Positions 30,253 to 39,596 of a stretch of 64,000 bases of DNA are shown here, piece after piece. The stretch is from positions 1-64,000 of the forward strand of contig JAHJIQ010000074.1 in assembly GCA_018823285.1 (NCBI GenBank), read 5' to 3'. The number at the start of each line of letters is the position of its first letter. Within the stretch, counting starts at the first letter, position 1. This DNA is from Pseudomonadota bacterium. Lineage in GTDB: Bacteria > Desulfobacterota > Desulfobulbia > Desulfobulbales > JAGXFP01. The translations under genes and the position numbers were made by a program. The notes below the pieces were generated by a model, which saw nothing but the letters and a program-made list of their open reading frames with translations, was not told the DNA's origin and did no database searches.

Positions 30253-30281
30253 TTGCATCTTTGCGCGATCTTGCCTATACT
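30253..30281 (+). promoter_or_regulatory. Promoter of the DUF362-polyferredoxin operon
   Basis: TTGCAT (30253-30258), a 17-base spacer and TATACT (30276-30281) precede the ATG at 30340 by about 60 bases. AGGAGGAGGAT is the ribosome site. Confidence 0.55.
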
Positions 30282-30339
30282 TGCCTGTACAAAGAAAGAA
30301 TGAGCGTCACATGCCTATCACCTGATCCAGGAGGAGGAT

Positions 30340-31254
30340 ATGGACCGAAGAGAGTTCCTCAGGCAGATTTCATTGTGGTCGGCGGGCATCACCCTTGGTG
30401 TTCCGGGGTTCCGGATCACCGGCGAGGCGGTTGCCGCCGAGCGCCCGGAGGCGGTTGTCTCCCAAGCCACCGGCAAGGATTATGTCGCGCTGGTTACGAA
30501 AGTTCTCGATCCTCTGGGGGGGATGGGGAAATTTGTGAGACCGGGCGACAAGGTGGTGATCAAGCCAAATATCGGCTGGGACAGAAACCCTGAGCAGGCC
30601 GCCAACACCCATCCCCTGATCGTGAAAACCCTGGTTGAACAAGCCCTTGCTGCAGGTGCGGGCGAGATCAAGGTGTTTGACCGGACCTGCAACGAGGAGC
30701 GGCGCTGTTATGTCAACAGCGGGATCAAGGACGCTCTTGACCGGATCAAGGATAAAAAAGTCACCTATTTTCATCCCGATCCGCGAAAGTTCATTCCGGT
30801 GGATATCAAACGGGGCAAGGCCGTCAGCCGTCTCGAAATCTACAAAGACGCCCTGGAGGCCGACACCTATATCAATGTGCCAATCGCCAAACACCATGGT
30901 TTGAGCCGGCTCACCATGGGGATCAAGAACAGTATGGGGGTGCTCGGCGGGCGCAGGGGTAATATGCATCACGATCTCGGCCAGAAGCTTGCCGATCTCG
31001 CCACGGTGATCCGCCCGAAACTGACGGTCATCGACGCCACCAGAATTCTCCTTCGCAACGGGCCGCAGGGTGGCGATCTTGACGATGTCAAAGTCCTTGA
31101 CACCCTCATCGCCTCGGCGGACCCGGTGGCGGCGGATGCCTATACCACCACCCTGTTTGATTTAATACCGGAAGACATTGAGTCGACGGTCGCCGCCTAT
31201 AAGATGGGTCTTGGCGAGATGAACCTTGACGCGATCAGGATCATCAGCGCGTGA
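30340..31254 (+). CDS. DUF362 family protein with Tat signal
   Basis: A 304-residue protein beginning MDRREFLRQISLWSAGITLG, a twin-arginine signal, so it should be exported folded. The mature part matches DUF362: VTKVLDPLGGMGKFVRPGDKVVIKPNIGW, NTHPLIVKTLVEQALAAGAGEIKVFDRT and KHHGLSRLTMGIKNSMGVLGG. It lacks the ferredoxin domain fused to some relatives; that function may be supplied by the next gene. DUF362 proteins occur widely in anaerobes, often beside iron-sulphur proteins, with no settled function. It is the first gene of a three-gene operon. Confidence 0.85.
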   Translation: MDRREFLRQISLWSAGITLGVPGFRITGEAVAAERPEAVVSQATGKDYVALVTKVLDPLGGMGKFVRPGDKVVIKPNIGWDRNPEQAANTHPLIVKTLVEQALAAGAGEIKVFDRTCNEERRCYVNSGIKDALDRIKDKKVTYFHPDPRKFIPVDIKRGKAVSRLEIYKDALEADTYINVPIAKHHGLSRLTMGIKNSMGVLGGRRGNMHHDLGQKLADLATVIRPKLTVIDATRILLRNGPQGGDLDDVKVLDTLIASADPVAADAYTTTLFDLIPEDIESTVAAYKMGLGEMNLDAIRIISA

Positions 31255-31264
31255 TGCCGAAACG

Positions 31265-32848
31265 ATGACTGGCGGCAAGAAGATACCGCATTTCTATTGG
31301 CGGCGGCTCTGTCAGATTTTCTGCTTTGTTCTGTTCTCTTTTCTGTTCATCAAAACCGATTATTCGGGCGCAGACGAGATCGCCTATGCGGTGAATCTCC
31401 TGTTCCGGATCGATCCGCTCCTTGCCGCAACGGCCTCTCTTGCCGCCCGGACCTTTATCACCCTGATGCTGCCGGCCCTCTTCACCCTGCTCTTCACTTT
31501 TGTTCTGGGCCGGTTTTTCTGCGGCTGGGTCTGTCCGCTGGGGGCGCTGCTCGATGGAGGCCACCGGCTGGTTCCACCTGTTGGCGGAAAAGATGGAGTG
31601 TACCGGAACACCAAGTATTACCTGCTGGCTTTTCTTCTTGTTGCGGCCTGGTTCGGGTTGCCTGCCGCAGGGTACCTTGATCCTTTTTCAATTCTGGTCA
31701 GAGGGCTGACCCTGGCGGTGTATCCGGCTTTCAATGCCCTGAACACCACCTTCTTCACTTTTACCTACCAGCACGGCCCGGACTGGCTCAACAGCATGAC
31801 CGAACCGGTGTATGCGTTTCTCAAATACACGATCCTTCCCTTTGATCAGAAATATTATGACCTTGCCCTGCTGTCCCTCTTCATTCTGATTTCGGTGATT
31901 CTTCTTGAAAGGGTGGAGAGGCGGTTTTTCTGCCGGAATCTCTGCCCGCTCGGCGCCATGCTGGCGGTAACCGCCAGGTTTTCCCTGCTGCGGGGAATCG
32001 GCGGGAGCAAGTGCGGAAAATGCCGGAACTGCCGGGAAGTCTGCCGGATGGGGGCCATTGACGAGGAGCGGAAGATCTCAAGATCCGATTGCAATCTCTG
32101 CCTTGACTGTGTTGCCGTCTGTCCCGGGAGAAAGATCTCCTTCGCCTTTGCCGGACGATCCGAAGCCAGAACACCCTTCAATCTTTCCCGGCGGGCTCTG
32201 GTCAGCGCCATTGGCGCAGGGGTGATTCTGCCTTTTTTCCTGAAGGGCAGAAGTATGGCCGTAAATCCGGACCCTTTTCTGATCAGGCCTCCGGGGGCGC
32301 TGCCCGAAGATGAATTTCTCGGGCGCTGCGTCCGCTGCGGCGAGTGCATGAAGGTCTGTATCGGCAACGGCCTGCAGCCGACATTTTTTGAGGCGGGCAT
32401 TGAAGGGTTGTTCTCGCCCAAATTACGGGGCCGCACCGGCTACTGTGAGTTTAACTGCACCCTCTGCGGCCAGGTCTGTCCTACCGGGGCGATCCGGAAA
32501 TTGGCTCTGCAAGAGAAGCAGCGGACCAGGATCGGTCACGCCTGGTTCGACAAGAACCGGTGTCTGCCCTATGCGAGCGGTATCCCTTGCATTGTCTGTG
32601 AGGAACATTGCCCAACCCCGGAAAAGGCGATAAAATTCCGTGAGGCGGTAGTTCTTGATGACAACGGAACGGAGGTGGTTCTCAAACAGCCGTATCTGGT
32701 CGATTCGCTCTGTATCGGGTGCGGCATCTGCGAAACAAAATGCCCCTTGCCCGGTGCTTCCGCGGTGCGGGTGACCAGCGCCGGAGAGAGTCGGGACCCG
32801 GACAGTATCATCCCCACAACCGGTGGAACAGGATATTTGGGAGGTTAA
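31265..32848 (+). CDS. Membrane polyferredoxin, NapH-like region fused to NapG-like region
   Basis: A 527-residue fusion. Residues 1-260 are NapH-like: several membrane helices, the CGWVCPLGALLD motif, and the RRFFCRNLCPLGAML motif, then two [4Fe-4S] sites (CGKCRNCREVC, CNLCLDCVAVC). At about residue 310 SRRALVSAIGAGV marks the join, and the NapG/MauM-like part follows with CVRCGECMKVC, CTLCGQVCPTGA, CIVCEEHCP and CIGCGICETKC. It would carry electrons between the quinone pool and the periplasm. No nitrate reductase is present, so the acceptor is unknown; the Tat-exported DUF362 protein is the obvious candidate partner. It starts at 31265, ten bases after the previous stop. Confidence 0.85.
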   Translation: MTGGKKIPHFYWRRLCQIFCFVLFSFLFIKTDYSGADEIAYAVNLLFRIDPLLAATASLAARTFITLMLPALFTLLFTFVLGRFFCGWVCPLGALLDGGHRLVPPVGGKDGVYRNTKYYLLAFLLVAAWFGLPAAGYLDPFSILVRGLTLAVYPAFNALNTTFFTFTYQHGPDWLNSMTEPVYAFLKYTILPFDQKYYDLALLSLFILISVILLERVERRFFCRNLCPLGAMLAVTARFSLLRGIGGSKCGKCRNCREVCRMGAIDEERKISRSDCNLCLDCVAVCPGRKISFAFAGRSEARTPFNLSRRALVSAIGAGVILPFFLKGRSMAVNPDPFLIRPPGALPEDEFLGRCVRCGECMKVCIGNGLQPTFFEAGIEGLFSPKLRGRTGYCEFNCTLCGQVCPTGAIRKLALQEKQRTRIGHAWFDKNRCLPYASGIPCIVCEEHCPTPEKAIKFREAVVLDDNGTEVVLKQPYLVDSLCIGCGICETKCPLPGASAVRVTSAGESRDPDSIIPTTGGTGYLGG

Positions 32849-32849
32849 G

Positions 32850-33173
32850 ATGAACGGAAAAAGCTGCAACATCGATCTGCCGGATCTGTCGGAAGTGGAG
32901 ATTATTTCTCTGCCCGATGCGGAAGAAATCGAGGATTATTCCGACGCGCTGGTGGTCGCCAACTTTTACGCGGCCAGGAGGTTTGACGAATTCATGCTGA
33001 TCTCCTGGTATGACCGGGACCGCGATTTCGAATCCCCCCCGCATACCACCGAAAAGCCGGGGGACGGGGAAAAGGACGGCTATATCCATTATGCCTTGAG
33101 TCACGGGGCAAAATTGATGGTCGATATCGAGAGCGGCAGGTTTGTCTTCTTTTATACCCCGGTGGAGTGGTGA
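32850..33173 (+). CDS. Small acidic cytoplasmic protein, third gene of the DUF362 operon
   Basis: A 107-residue acidic protein starting after GGGAGGTTAAG. Its start sits at the base after the previous stop, so it is coupled to the polyferredoxin gene. It has LPDLSEVEIISLPDAEEIED, FYAARRFDEFMLISWYDRDRD, and DGYIHYALSHGAKLMVDIESG. No cysteine cluster is present apart from Cys 6. The pattern reminds me of the short AF1514-type proteins of sulphate reducers, but I cannot confirm that. It may be an operon-specific accessory. Confidence 0.65.
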   Translation: MNGKSCNIDLPDLSEVEIISLPDAEEIEDYSDALVVANFYAARRFDEFMLISWYDRDRDFESPPHTTEKPGDGEKDGYIHYALSHGAKLMVDIESGRFVFFYTPVEW

Positions 33174-33197
33174 AAAGCGATCAAACGCTTGAAGGTT

Positions 33198-33986
33198 TCA
33201 ACCAAGCAGTTTTAATGCATTGCCGCAGAATATTTTTTCTTCCAGTTCCCGGCCCAGATTCAGCTCCCGGAGCATTTCCGCAACCTCATCCTGACAGGCC
33301 CACGGAGAATCGGTGCCGAACAGAACCCGGTCGGCCGGATGAGCCTGGATCATCTTCCGGGCGGCCTCGTGCTCCAGATACTGCAGGGAAAAAGAGATGT
33401 CGATATAGATATTCTTCCCGAGCAGCAATTTCCCGACTTCATCCCACATCTCCCAGGCCCCCATATGGGTGGCGATCATTTTCAGGTCGGGAAATCTTTC
33501 GATCACCCGCCTGATCCGGGAGGGCCCGGCGATGTCCTCCCGGGGAAAACCGATATCATAGCCGGTGTGCATCACGAGAATCAGGCCTGATGCGGTGATC
33601 TCTTCGTAAAAGGGGAACATTCGCTCTTCATCGATCTTGAAATCTTGGTAATAGGGGTGGAGTTTCACCCCTTTAAACCCTTCATCCCTGATGATCCGGA
33701 TGTTTTCCAGGGCTTTGGGATTTTCGGGATGAAAGGAAGGAAAAGGAATCAGTTTTTCGGAGCGGATCTCTTTTGACCAGGCGAGGATTGAGTCGAACTG
33801 ACCGGGCCGGGTGGCTATGGAACAGAGAACCGATTTATCCACCCCGGAGGTGTCCATTGACCTCAGCAGAGAGTCGATTCTGCCGTCCAGGCAGGGGGTG
33901 ACCTTGCCCCGCGCCGCCAAGGCAGGAACTGCCGTTTCAGCGACCTTGTCGGGGAAGGCGTGGGCATGGAAATCTATGATCTTCAT
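33198..33986 (-). CDS. Amidohydrolase (TIM-barrel metal-dependent hydrolase)
   Basis: A 262-residue amidohydrolase-2 type enzyme. The metal ligands are visible as IDFHAHAFP at the start, KLHPYYQDF, HTGYD, ATHMGAWEMWDE and FGTDSPWACQ (catalytic Asp). Relatives include decarboxylases and lactone hydrolases. The start at 33986 was chosen because the barrel begins there; the longer frame to 34076 adds unrelated residues. Substrate is unknown and there are no pathway neighbours. Confidence 0.85.
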   Translation of the reverse strand: MKIIDFHAHAFPDKVAETAVPALAARGKVTPCLDGRIDSLLRSMDTSGVDKSVLCSIATRPGQFDSILAWSKEIRSEKLIPFPSFHPENPKALENIRIIRDEGFKGVKLHPYYQDFKIDEERMFPFYEEITASGLILVMHTGYDIGFPREDIAGPSRIRRVIERFPDLKMIATHMGAWEMWDEVGKLLLGKNIYIDISFSLQYLEHEAARKMIQAHPADRVLFGTDSPWACQDEVAEMLRELNLGRELEEKIFCGNALKLLG

Positions 33987-34342
33987 TGACCGTGTGCCTG
34001 AAGTGTATAGGTTTAATGAGCCTGAAGCTAGCAGGAGAATTTTTTGGATTCTCTGAACATGCAAAGAAAAACTCATTCCCCTTGGCTCGATTCAGTCAGA
34101 TGGTTTTTAATGCAATCACCATTCACTCCGGGCACTTTAAACTTTAGATGCTTATAAGTTCAAGCACTTCAAACCGTTTTACCACTTTCTTGTCTCTCAT
34201 GCCCTATCTGGTTGTTAGTGAGATTGATTGTCCTTGACACGGTCCGGCCGGGCCTTTAAAAAAAAACGGTGTACCAGAAAAGAGGGGGCAGGCGTTTGAT
34301 CGCAGCCTGTGGCAATTTAACGAAATAAAAGAAGAGGTTATC
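33987..34342. other. Intergenic region before trpB2
   Basis: No gene was found. A promoter candidate is at 34234-34262; the remaining sequence (33990-34230) is AT-richer with no clear structure. Confidence 0.55.
34234..34262 (+). promoter_or_regulatory. Promoter candidate of trpB2
   Basis: TTGACA (34234-34239), a 17-base GC-rich spacer and TAAAAA (34257-34262) lie 80 bases before the start codon. The spacer contains GGCCGGGCC. Confidence 0.5.
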
Positions 34343-35686
34343 ATGAGTAAACAGATCTTTCTGCCTTATGAGGATAGGGTGACCCAGTGGTACAACGTTC
34401 TGCCGGATATTCCAAACGGCCTGCAGCCGCCCCTTGACCCGGAGAACAATCAGCCGGTAGCCCCCGAGAAACTGGGCGCTATTTTCCCTGGCGGCCTGCT
34501 TGAGCAGGAGATGAGTCCGGAGCGCTGGATCGATATCCCGCAGGAAGTGCAGGATATCCTGGCCATCTGGCGCCCCTCGCCGCTGATTCGCGCGACCTTT
34601 CTCGAACAGGCGCTCGGCACCAAGGCAAAAATCTACTATAAATACGAAGGAGTTTCCCCTTCCGGCAGTCACAAGACCAACAGCAGCGTGCCCCAGGCAT
34701 ATTACAACAAGCAGGCCGGGATCAAAAACCTGGCCACCGAAACCGGCGCCGGCCAGTGGGGCAGCGCCCTCTCCTTCGCCACCCAGAAGTTCGGCCTGAA
34801 GTGCATGGTGTATATGGTCCGGGTTTCATTTGACCAGAAACCTTACCGCAAGGCGATGATGCATACCTATGGGGCCGAAGTTGTCGCGAGCCCCAGCACT
34901 CTCACCCCGACCGGCCAGATGATCCTCGCCAGGGATCCCGACTCTCCGGGTTCATTGGGGATTGCGATCAGCGAGGCGCTGGAGCATGCGGTGTCCCACG
35001 AATCAACCAATTACGCGCTCGGTTCGGTTCTGAACCATGTCTGCCTGCATCAGACCATTATCGGTCTGGAGGCCAAGAAGCAGATGGCGATGGCCGGGGA
35101 TTACCCCGACGTGGTGATCGGCTGCTGCGGCGGCGGCTCCAACTTTGCCGGGATCGCCAACCCCTGGCTGCCGGACAAGCTGGAAGGCAAGAAGATCCGG
35201 CTGATGGGGGTTGAGCCGGCATCGTGCCCGTCGATGACCAAAGGGGTGTATGCCTACGATTTCGGTGATCTTTCCAAACGGACCCCGATGCTGCAGATGT
35301 ACACCCTGGGCCACGATTTCATCCCGCCGGGAATTCACGCCGGCGGCCTGCGCTATCACGGGATGTCACCGATCATCAGTGCGCTGTACCGCGAGAAGCT
35401 GATCGAGGTCCAGGCGTTGCACCAGCTGGAATGCTTCGAGGCGGGGGTGCTCTTCGCCAAGACCGAGGGCATCATTCCGGCCCCGGAAGCATGCCACGCG
35501 GTCCGGGCGGCGATCATGGAAGCAACGAAAGATCTGAACGAGCCGAAGACCATTCTTTTCAATCTTTCCGGGCATGGTCTGCTCGATCTTGCCAGTTACG
35601 AACAGTATCATGCAGGCGAACTGCACAACTACGAATATCCCGCCGAGGCGATTGCCGAGGCGACCAGGCATCTGCCGAAAGTCTGA
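34343..35686 (+). CDS. trpB: Tryptophan synthase beta chain, TrpB2 type
   Basis: A 447-residue PLP enzyme, longer than TrpB1 (about 400) as expected for TrpB2. The PLP lysine lies in [18 protein letters not shown], and [36 protein letters not shown] and [18 protein letters not shown] complete the fold. It condenses indole with serine; TrpB2 enzymes are often free of TrpA and may salvage indole. No other trp gene is nearby, which fits that role. A ribosome site GAAGAGG precedes the start, and a terminator follows. Confidence 0.94.
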   Translation: MSKQIFLPYEDRVTQWYNVLPDIPNGLQPPLDPENNQPVAPEKLGAIFPGGLLEQEMSPERWIDIPQEVQDILAIWRPSPLIRATFLEQALGTKAKIYYKYEGVSPSGSHKTNSSVPQAYYNKQAGIKNLATETGAGQWGSALSFATQKFGLKCMVYMVRVSFDQKPYRKAMMHTYGAEVVASPSTLTPTGQMILARDPDSPGSLGIAISEALEHAVSHESTNYALGSVLNHVCLHQTIIGLEAKKQMAMAGDYPDVVIGCCGGGSNFAGIANPWLPDKLEGKKIRLMGVEPASCPSMTKGVYAYDFGDLSKRTPMLQMYTLGHDFIPPGIHAGGLRYHGMSPIISALYREKLIEVQALHQLECFEAGVLFAKTEGIIPAPEACHAVRAAIMEATKDLNEPKTILFNLSGHGLLDLASYEQYHAGELHNYEYPAEAIAEATRHLPKV

Positions 35687-35710
35687 AACAGTCGGGTCAG
35701 AAACGAAAAA

Positions 35711-35744
35711 AGGGATGGCGGAGAAATCTGCCATCCCTTTTTTA
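35711..35744 (+). terminator. Terminator of trpB2
   Basis: GGGATGGC and GCCATCCC form an eight-pair stem followed by six T, 25 bases after the trpB stop. The left target duplication of MITE copy C begins two bases later. Confidence 0.9.
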
Positions 35745-35754
35745 TGGAATGATA

Positions 35755-36123
35755 TCAACTTTCTGACTTGTCTTATGTTGTTGGATTGCTGTCATAAAAT
35801 GATCAGTGCCATAGTGGCATTCCATGATGAGAATTGAAGCCTCCCCGCGGCAAGCCGTGGGGAATCTCCGTACGTAAGGAAGTTACACATCGAATTCGCT
35901 CGTTAACCCCGCAGCAGGTAAGGGAGCCTGCGACACTCCGAGCTGCGGGGAATGCACTCGCTGAGCGTGTTCAGGAGCCAGGAGTCAGGAGCCAGAATGA
36001 CTGATTTTAAATCTTTTCTCCTGGCTTCTGACTCCTGGCTTCTGGCTTCTTGTTGAACACAGACTCGAACAAATCGCCAAAACCCCTTTATTATCGAAAG
36101 ATTAGCCAAACTCAGAAAGTTGA
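35755..36123 (+). mobile_element. MITE-like element, copy C, with nested REP insertion
   Basis: The element is about 370 bp, with ends TCAACTTTCTGA and TCAGAAAGTTGA. Flanking GGAATGAT at 35746-35753 and 36124-36131 is an exact 8-bp direct repeat, the expected target duplication. The left module (CTGTCATAAAATGATC) is shared with copies B and D. The REP-like family 2 sequence (35846-35957) sits inside it. The heptamer arms GGAGCCAGGAGTCAGGAGCC and CTCCTGGCTTCTGACTCCTGG form a long hairpin. It has no coding capacity. Confidence 0.85.
35846..35957 (+). repeat. REP-like palindromic repeat, family 2, short copy
   Basis: It runs from GAAGCCTCCCCGCGGCA through CGTGGGGAATCTCCGTACG and ACCCCGCAGCAGG to GAGCTGCGGGGAATGC. 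It matches 9255-9437 in reverse orientation and lies within MITE copy C. Confidence 0.75.
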
Positions 36124-36130
36124 GGAATGA

Positions 36131-37105
36131 TCAAAGCCAGTTCTTTTTTTTGAACAGCAGGATTTCTCCACCCACGACGGCAACAAGAAAGACACAGAAA
36201 ATGATAAAGGCGTTGTGGTAATCCGCGCCGGGAATGCCGCCGATATTGATGCCCAAAAGCCCGGTCAGGAAACTGAGCGGCAGAAAGATTGCCGCCACCA
36301 GGGAAAGCACATACATCCGGGAATTCAACTGCTCCGACAGCCGGCTCAAGAGCTCCTCATGGGTTACGGTCAGGCCGTCCCGCGCCTGGTCGAGATCCTC
36401 GATATAGCGGGTCATGTGGTCATAGACCTCCCGGAGCCTGATCAGTTCTTTGCGGCCGAGCCAGGGCAATTCGTCGGTCTGGAGTCTGGCCAGGGCTTCC
36501 CGCTGCGGGGCCATGTATCTGCGGAGGCTGATGGCCTTTCGCCTGATCGTTGCGATCAATCCCCGCAGTTCATGGCTCTCGGCGACCAGCACCGTTTCTT
36601 CGATCTCGGCGACTTCATCCTCAACCTCATCGATCACATCCCCCATCCGCATCATCAGCCGGGCGGCGACATCGGCCAGAAAGCCTGCGGCGCTGGTCGG
36701 GCCTTTGCCTTTTCCAAGGTTATGGATAATGTCCTGCACCGACATCAATTCCCGCTTCCGGGTGGTGATGATCCGGTTTTTTTCAAGCCAGATCCGTAAA
36801 GAGACCATATCCTCGGGATCCGCGCCGGGGTTCAGGTTGACCCCTCGGAGCGCGACCAGCAGACCCTCTTCAAAGAAAGTGCTCCGCGGTCTGGTCTCTT
36901 CGGCCAGCAATAACTCCGCAACCACGTCTTCGATGCCGCTCTTCCCAACCAGATAGGCGCGGGTTTCGGGATCGGTATAGTCCATATGGCACCAGAGGAT
37001 CCCTTCCGCCGGGGTCCATGTTCTGATCTCGTCCCAGCCGATTTTCCGGCCGCCGCCTTTGGCGTCAAGAATAAAGGCGATGACCAGTTTTTTTTCCTCA
37101 GGCAT
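36131..37105 (-). CDS. CorA/ZntB-family metal transporter
   Basis: A 324-residue protein with a large cytoplasmic domain and two C-terminal membrane helices (about 265-285 and 300-318). The periplasmic-loop signature reads LGINIGG instead of the GMN of classical CorA, so it groups best with ZntB-like proteins. The cytoplasmic part has EGILWCHMDYTDPETRAYL and the coiled segment DLDQARDGLTVTHEELLSRLSEQLN. It transports Zn2+ or Mg2+; the ion is inferred. The stop overlaps the right target duplication of MITE copy C. It follows the mechanosensitive-channel gene on the same strand. Confidence 0.85.
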   Translation of the reverse strand: MPEEKKLVIAFILDAKGGGRKIGWDEIRTWTPAEGILWCHMDYTDPETRAYLVGKSGIEDVVAELLLAEETRPRSTFFEEGLLVALRGVNLNPGADPEDMVSLRIWLEKNRIITTRKRELMSVQDIIHNLGKGKGPTSAAGFLADVAARLMMRMGDVIDEVEDEVAEIEETVLVAESHELRGLIATIRRKAISLRRYMAPQREALARLQTDELPWLGRKELIRLREVYDHMTRYIEDLDQARDGLTVTHEELLSRLSEQLNSRMYVLSLVAAIFLPLSFLTGLLGINIGGIPGADYHNAFIIFCVFLVAVVGGEILLFKKKNWL

Positions 37106-37124
37106 GATACGGTTCTCCTGTTAT

Positions 37125-39416
37125 CTATTCCTTCTCTTTCCCCGGTTTTGCTCGGGACAGTTCAATCTGCAGCGGTTTGCCGCTGTCAAAATGGAGATCG
37201 CGTTGCGGGAAGGCAATGGTGATCCCGGCGTCGCGCAGTCGCTCATCGACCATGAAGCGAAGGTCGCTGGAGATTCTCTGGATCCCGACGCTCTGGGTGA
37301 CCGTAACCCAGTAATAGAGTTCAAAGACCAGGGCGTTGTCACCGAAATCGCCGAAAAAAACGTAGGGCTCCGGATGTTTACGGACTTCGCCGTGTTCAGC
37401 CGCCGCTTTCAGCAACTCTTCCTTGACGGTGCGGGTCGGTGAACCATAGGCGACCCCGACCGTCACTTTGCCGCGGACAATGTTGTCGCTATGGGTCCAG
37501 TTGGTGATATTGTTTTCCAGAAAATAACTGTTGGGAACCAGGATGTTGATATTTGAATAGGTCCGGACTTTGGTGCAGCGGGCGCCGATGTCCTCGATCC
37601 AGCACTGCTCGTTGTCCATCATGATCAGGTCACCTACCCGGATCGGCTGTTCGGCCATGATAATGAAACAGCTGATGAAATTATTGATCAGTTTCTGGGC
37701 CCCGAAACCGACGCCGATGGCGATGGCGCCGCCGAAGAAGGTAAAGGCGGTGAGGGGGATGTTGACAATCCGCATCGCAAAAAGAACCACCAGAATCAGA
37801 ATGATGTAATGAACAAGCTTGCCGGCAATGGCAGCGGAACTGGCGCTGATGTTGAGGCGGACGAGAAGCCTTTTCTGCAGCAGGCGGCTTACAAAGCCGG
37901 TCAGGATAATGCCGAGGATCAGGATGACCAGGGAGGTGGTGATGGTGCCCAGGGTCAGGGGTTGGTCATCGATGACAAAAAGTTCCGCCTTCCACCAGCC
38001 CTGCAGTCTGGCGATGGTCACGGAAACCATTTCGGCAAGTGATAACGAGCGCCGGGCGCTTTCCAGTTCATCAATAAATCTCAGGTTCATCTGGTTGGTG
38101 TGGTTCAGGGCGGTAATAAAATTGATGGTGCTGTTCACCAGGCCAACCAGGGCGTTGCGCTGCTCGTTCAGGTTTCCTTTCGCGTCCCAGGAGAGCCCTT
38201 CCTGCCGCAGCTGTTCTTCAAGTTTACCGATCTGCAGCTGGAGACTGGTCTGTCGCTCCTGTTCCAGAGCCAGACTCTGCTGCAAACGGTCCCGCTGTTT
38301 TACCGCCCCCTCTTTGAGAGCGGTAAACTCTTTACGCTCAATCGCGCCTTTTATGAGATCATATCTCTGTTTCCAGAGCTGTTTTCTGGTACTCAGCTGC
38401 TGGATGATGTTTTCAACCTGCTCAAGCTGGATCCGGTAGGTTTGGCGCCACTGCTCGGCAACGTCCAGCGTTGCCTTTACCTTATTGATCTCGTTTTCGC
38501 CTTGTGCCCGCTCGACTTTTTTCTGGACCTTGTCCACTTCCCGGTTGGCCTGGCGGAGGTTTTTCCTGATCGCGTCTGATCGTTCCTGCAGTTCTCTTTT
38601 CTGTTCATCAATGGCGGCCAGTTGTTTGTCGAGGTCCGCCGGATCGAAATGCAGATTTTCCCGGATCCGTTCACGAACCTGACTGTTCAGATTTGCTCTG
38701 ATCGCGGCCAGCTCCGCTTCTTCCCTGGCATTGGTCAGGGCCAGTTCCTGGTATCCGGTAACACCTCCGGCCAGTCCTTCATCCCTTTCGGCCTGTTCGA
38801 GCAGCCACTGGTTCTGCAGGACCGCCTGATGATCTTTGAGTTGGGCGGAATCGCTCTTCAGCTGCCTGATTTTGACGCCGGCCTCCTTGAACCGGTCTTT
38901 GGCATCGCGCAGCGCCCTTTCGCTGACGGAGACGGCAAGTAACGCGGTTTCCAGGTTTCTCTGGTTTTCCGCAAGCCGGACATTGAAGTCATCATAGAAC
39001 TTGAGGGAATAGGGCGGTGACTCTTCAAGCTTCAGGGCCTCCCCGGTAGCAATCCGGTCCTGTAAGGCCTGCTTTTCCTGGAGCAGGGAGTCATGTTTGC
39101 GCAGTGCCTGCAGCTGCTGGTTGTAATAGGCGAGGGTTTCCTGGAGGATTTCCGTTCGCTCTTTGAGTTGTTCAACGGTTACATTGAGCGCCTTGGCAAT
39201 ATCCTCATTTTCCGAGTCGGCAAAGCTTTTGATCCGTTTCTGCAGATCATCAACTTTGCTCATAATTAATTCTTCCGGTGGCGGTTCCTGGAGTGATTTT
39301 TTTTCCGGGGTGCCATTTTCCCCCTGCGCCGGGCTTCCAAAACAGAAAAAGGTGAGAAGCAAAAGAATTGGCAGAAGGCGGGCAGGTCTGGCGGTTATTT
39401 TCATGGTGATGTCCAT
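37125..39416 (-). CDS. Large mechanosensitive channel (MscK/KefA-like)
   Basis: A 763-residue protein. After a signal peptide (ITARPARLLPILLLLTFFCFGS), residues 40-430 form a periplasmic coiled-coil rich region. Membrane helices follow, and residues 560-750 are the MscS core: FTFFGGAIAIGVGFGAQKLINNFISC (pore helix), then QPIRVGDLIMMDNEQCWIEDIGARCTKVRT. It opens under membrane tension to release solutes. It starts at 39416 or 39404. The ZntB-like gene begins 20 bases after the stop, so the two may be co-transcribed. Confidence 0.9.
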   Translation of the reverse strand: MDITMKITARPARLLPILLLLTFFCFGSPAQGENGTPEKKSLQEPPPEELIMSKVDDLQKRIKSFADSENEDIAKALNVTVEQLKERTEILQETLAYYNQQLQALRKHDSLLQEKQALQDRIATGEALKLEESPPYSLKFYDDFNVRLAENQRNLETALLAVSVSERALRDAKDRFKEAGVKIRQLKSDSAQLKDHQAVLQNQWLLEQAERDEGLAGGVTGYQELALTNAREEAELAAIRANLNSQVRERIRENLHFDPADLDKQLAAIDEQKRELQERSDAIRKNLRQANREVDKVQKKVERAQGENEINKVKATLDVAEQWRQTYRIQLEQVENIIQQLSTRKQLWKQRYDLIKGAIERKEFTALKEGAVKQRDRLQQSLALEQERQTSLQLQIGKLEEQLRQEGLSWDAKGNLNEQRNALVGLVNSTINFITALNHTNQMNLRFIDELESARRSLSLAEMVSVTIARLQGWWKAELFVIDDQPLTLGTITTSLVILILGIILTGFVSRLLQKRLLVRLNISASSAAIAGKLVHYIILILVVLFAMRIVNIPLTAFTFFGGAIAIGVGFGAQKLINNFISCFIIMAEQPIRVGDLIMMDNEQCWIEDIGARCTKVRTYSNINILVPNSYFLENNITNWTHSDNIVRGKVTVGVAYGSPTRTVKEELLKAAAEHGEVRKHPEPYVFFGDFGDNALVFELYYWVTVTQSVGIQRISSDLRFMVDERLRDAGITIAFPQRDLHFDSGKPLQIELSRAKPGKEKE

Positions 39417-39596
39417 TTGGTATCAATTGTGTATTTCCCTGATATTCTACTCGCCTCGTTTTCCATTGGGAAACAATTTATAAAAACCGGGATGGGGCGC
39501 AAGTGCTACCTAACGATAAAAGCGCTGCAAATAATAGTAGTCAAAAATCTATTTGAGAGTTAGGGTTCAAGCAGTTCAAACCGGAGGAAATGAAAA

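Noticed and set aside
34158..34175. TTCAAGCACTTCAAACCG upstream of trpB and a near copy at about 39563
   Set aside because: 17 of 18 bases match, but two copies at different distances from unrelated genes are too little to call a regulatory site.
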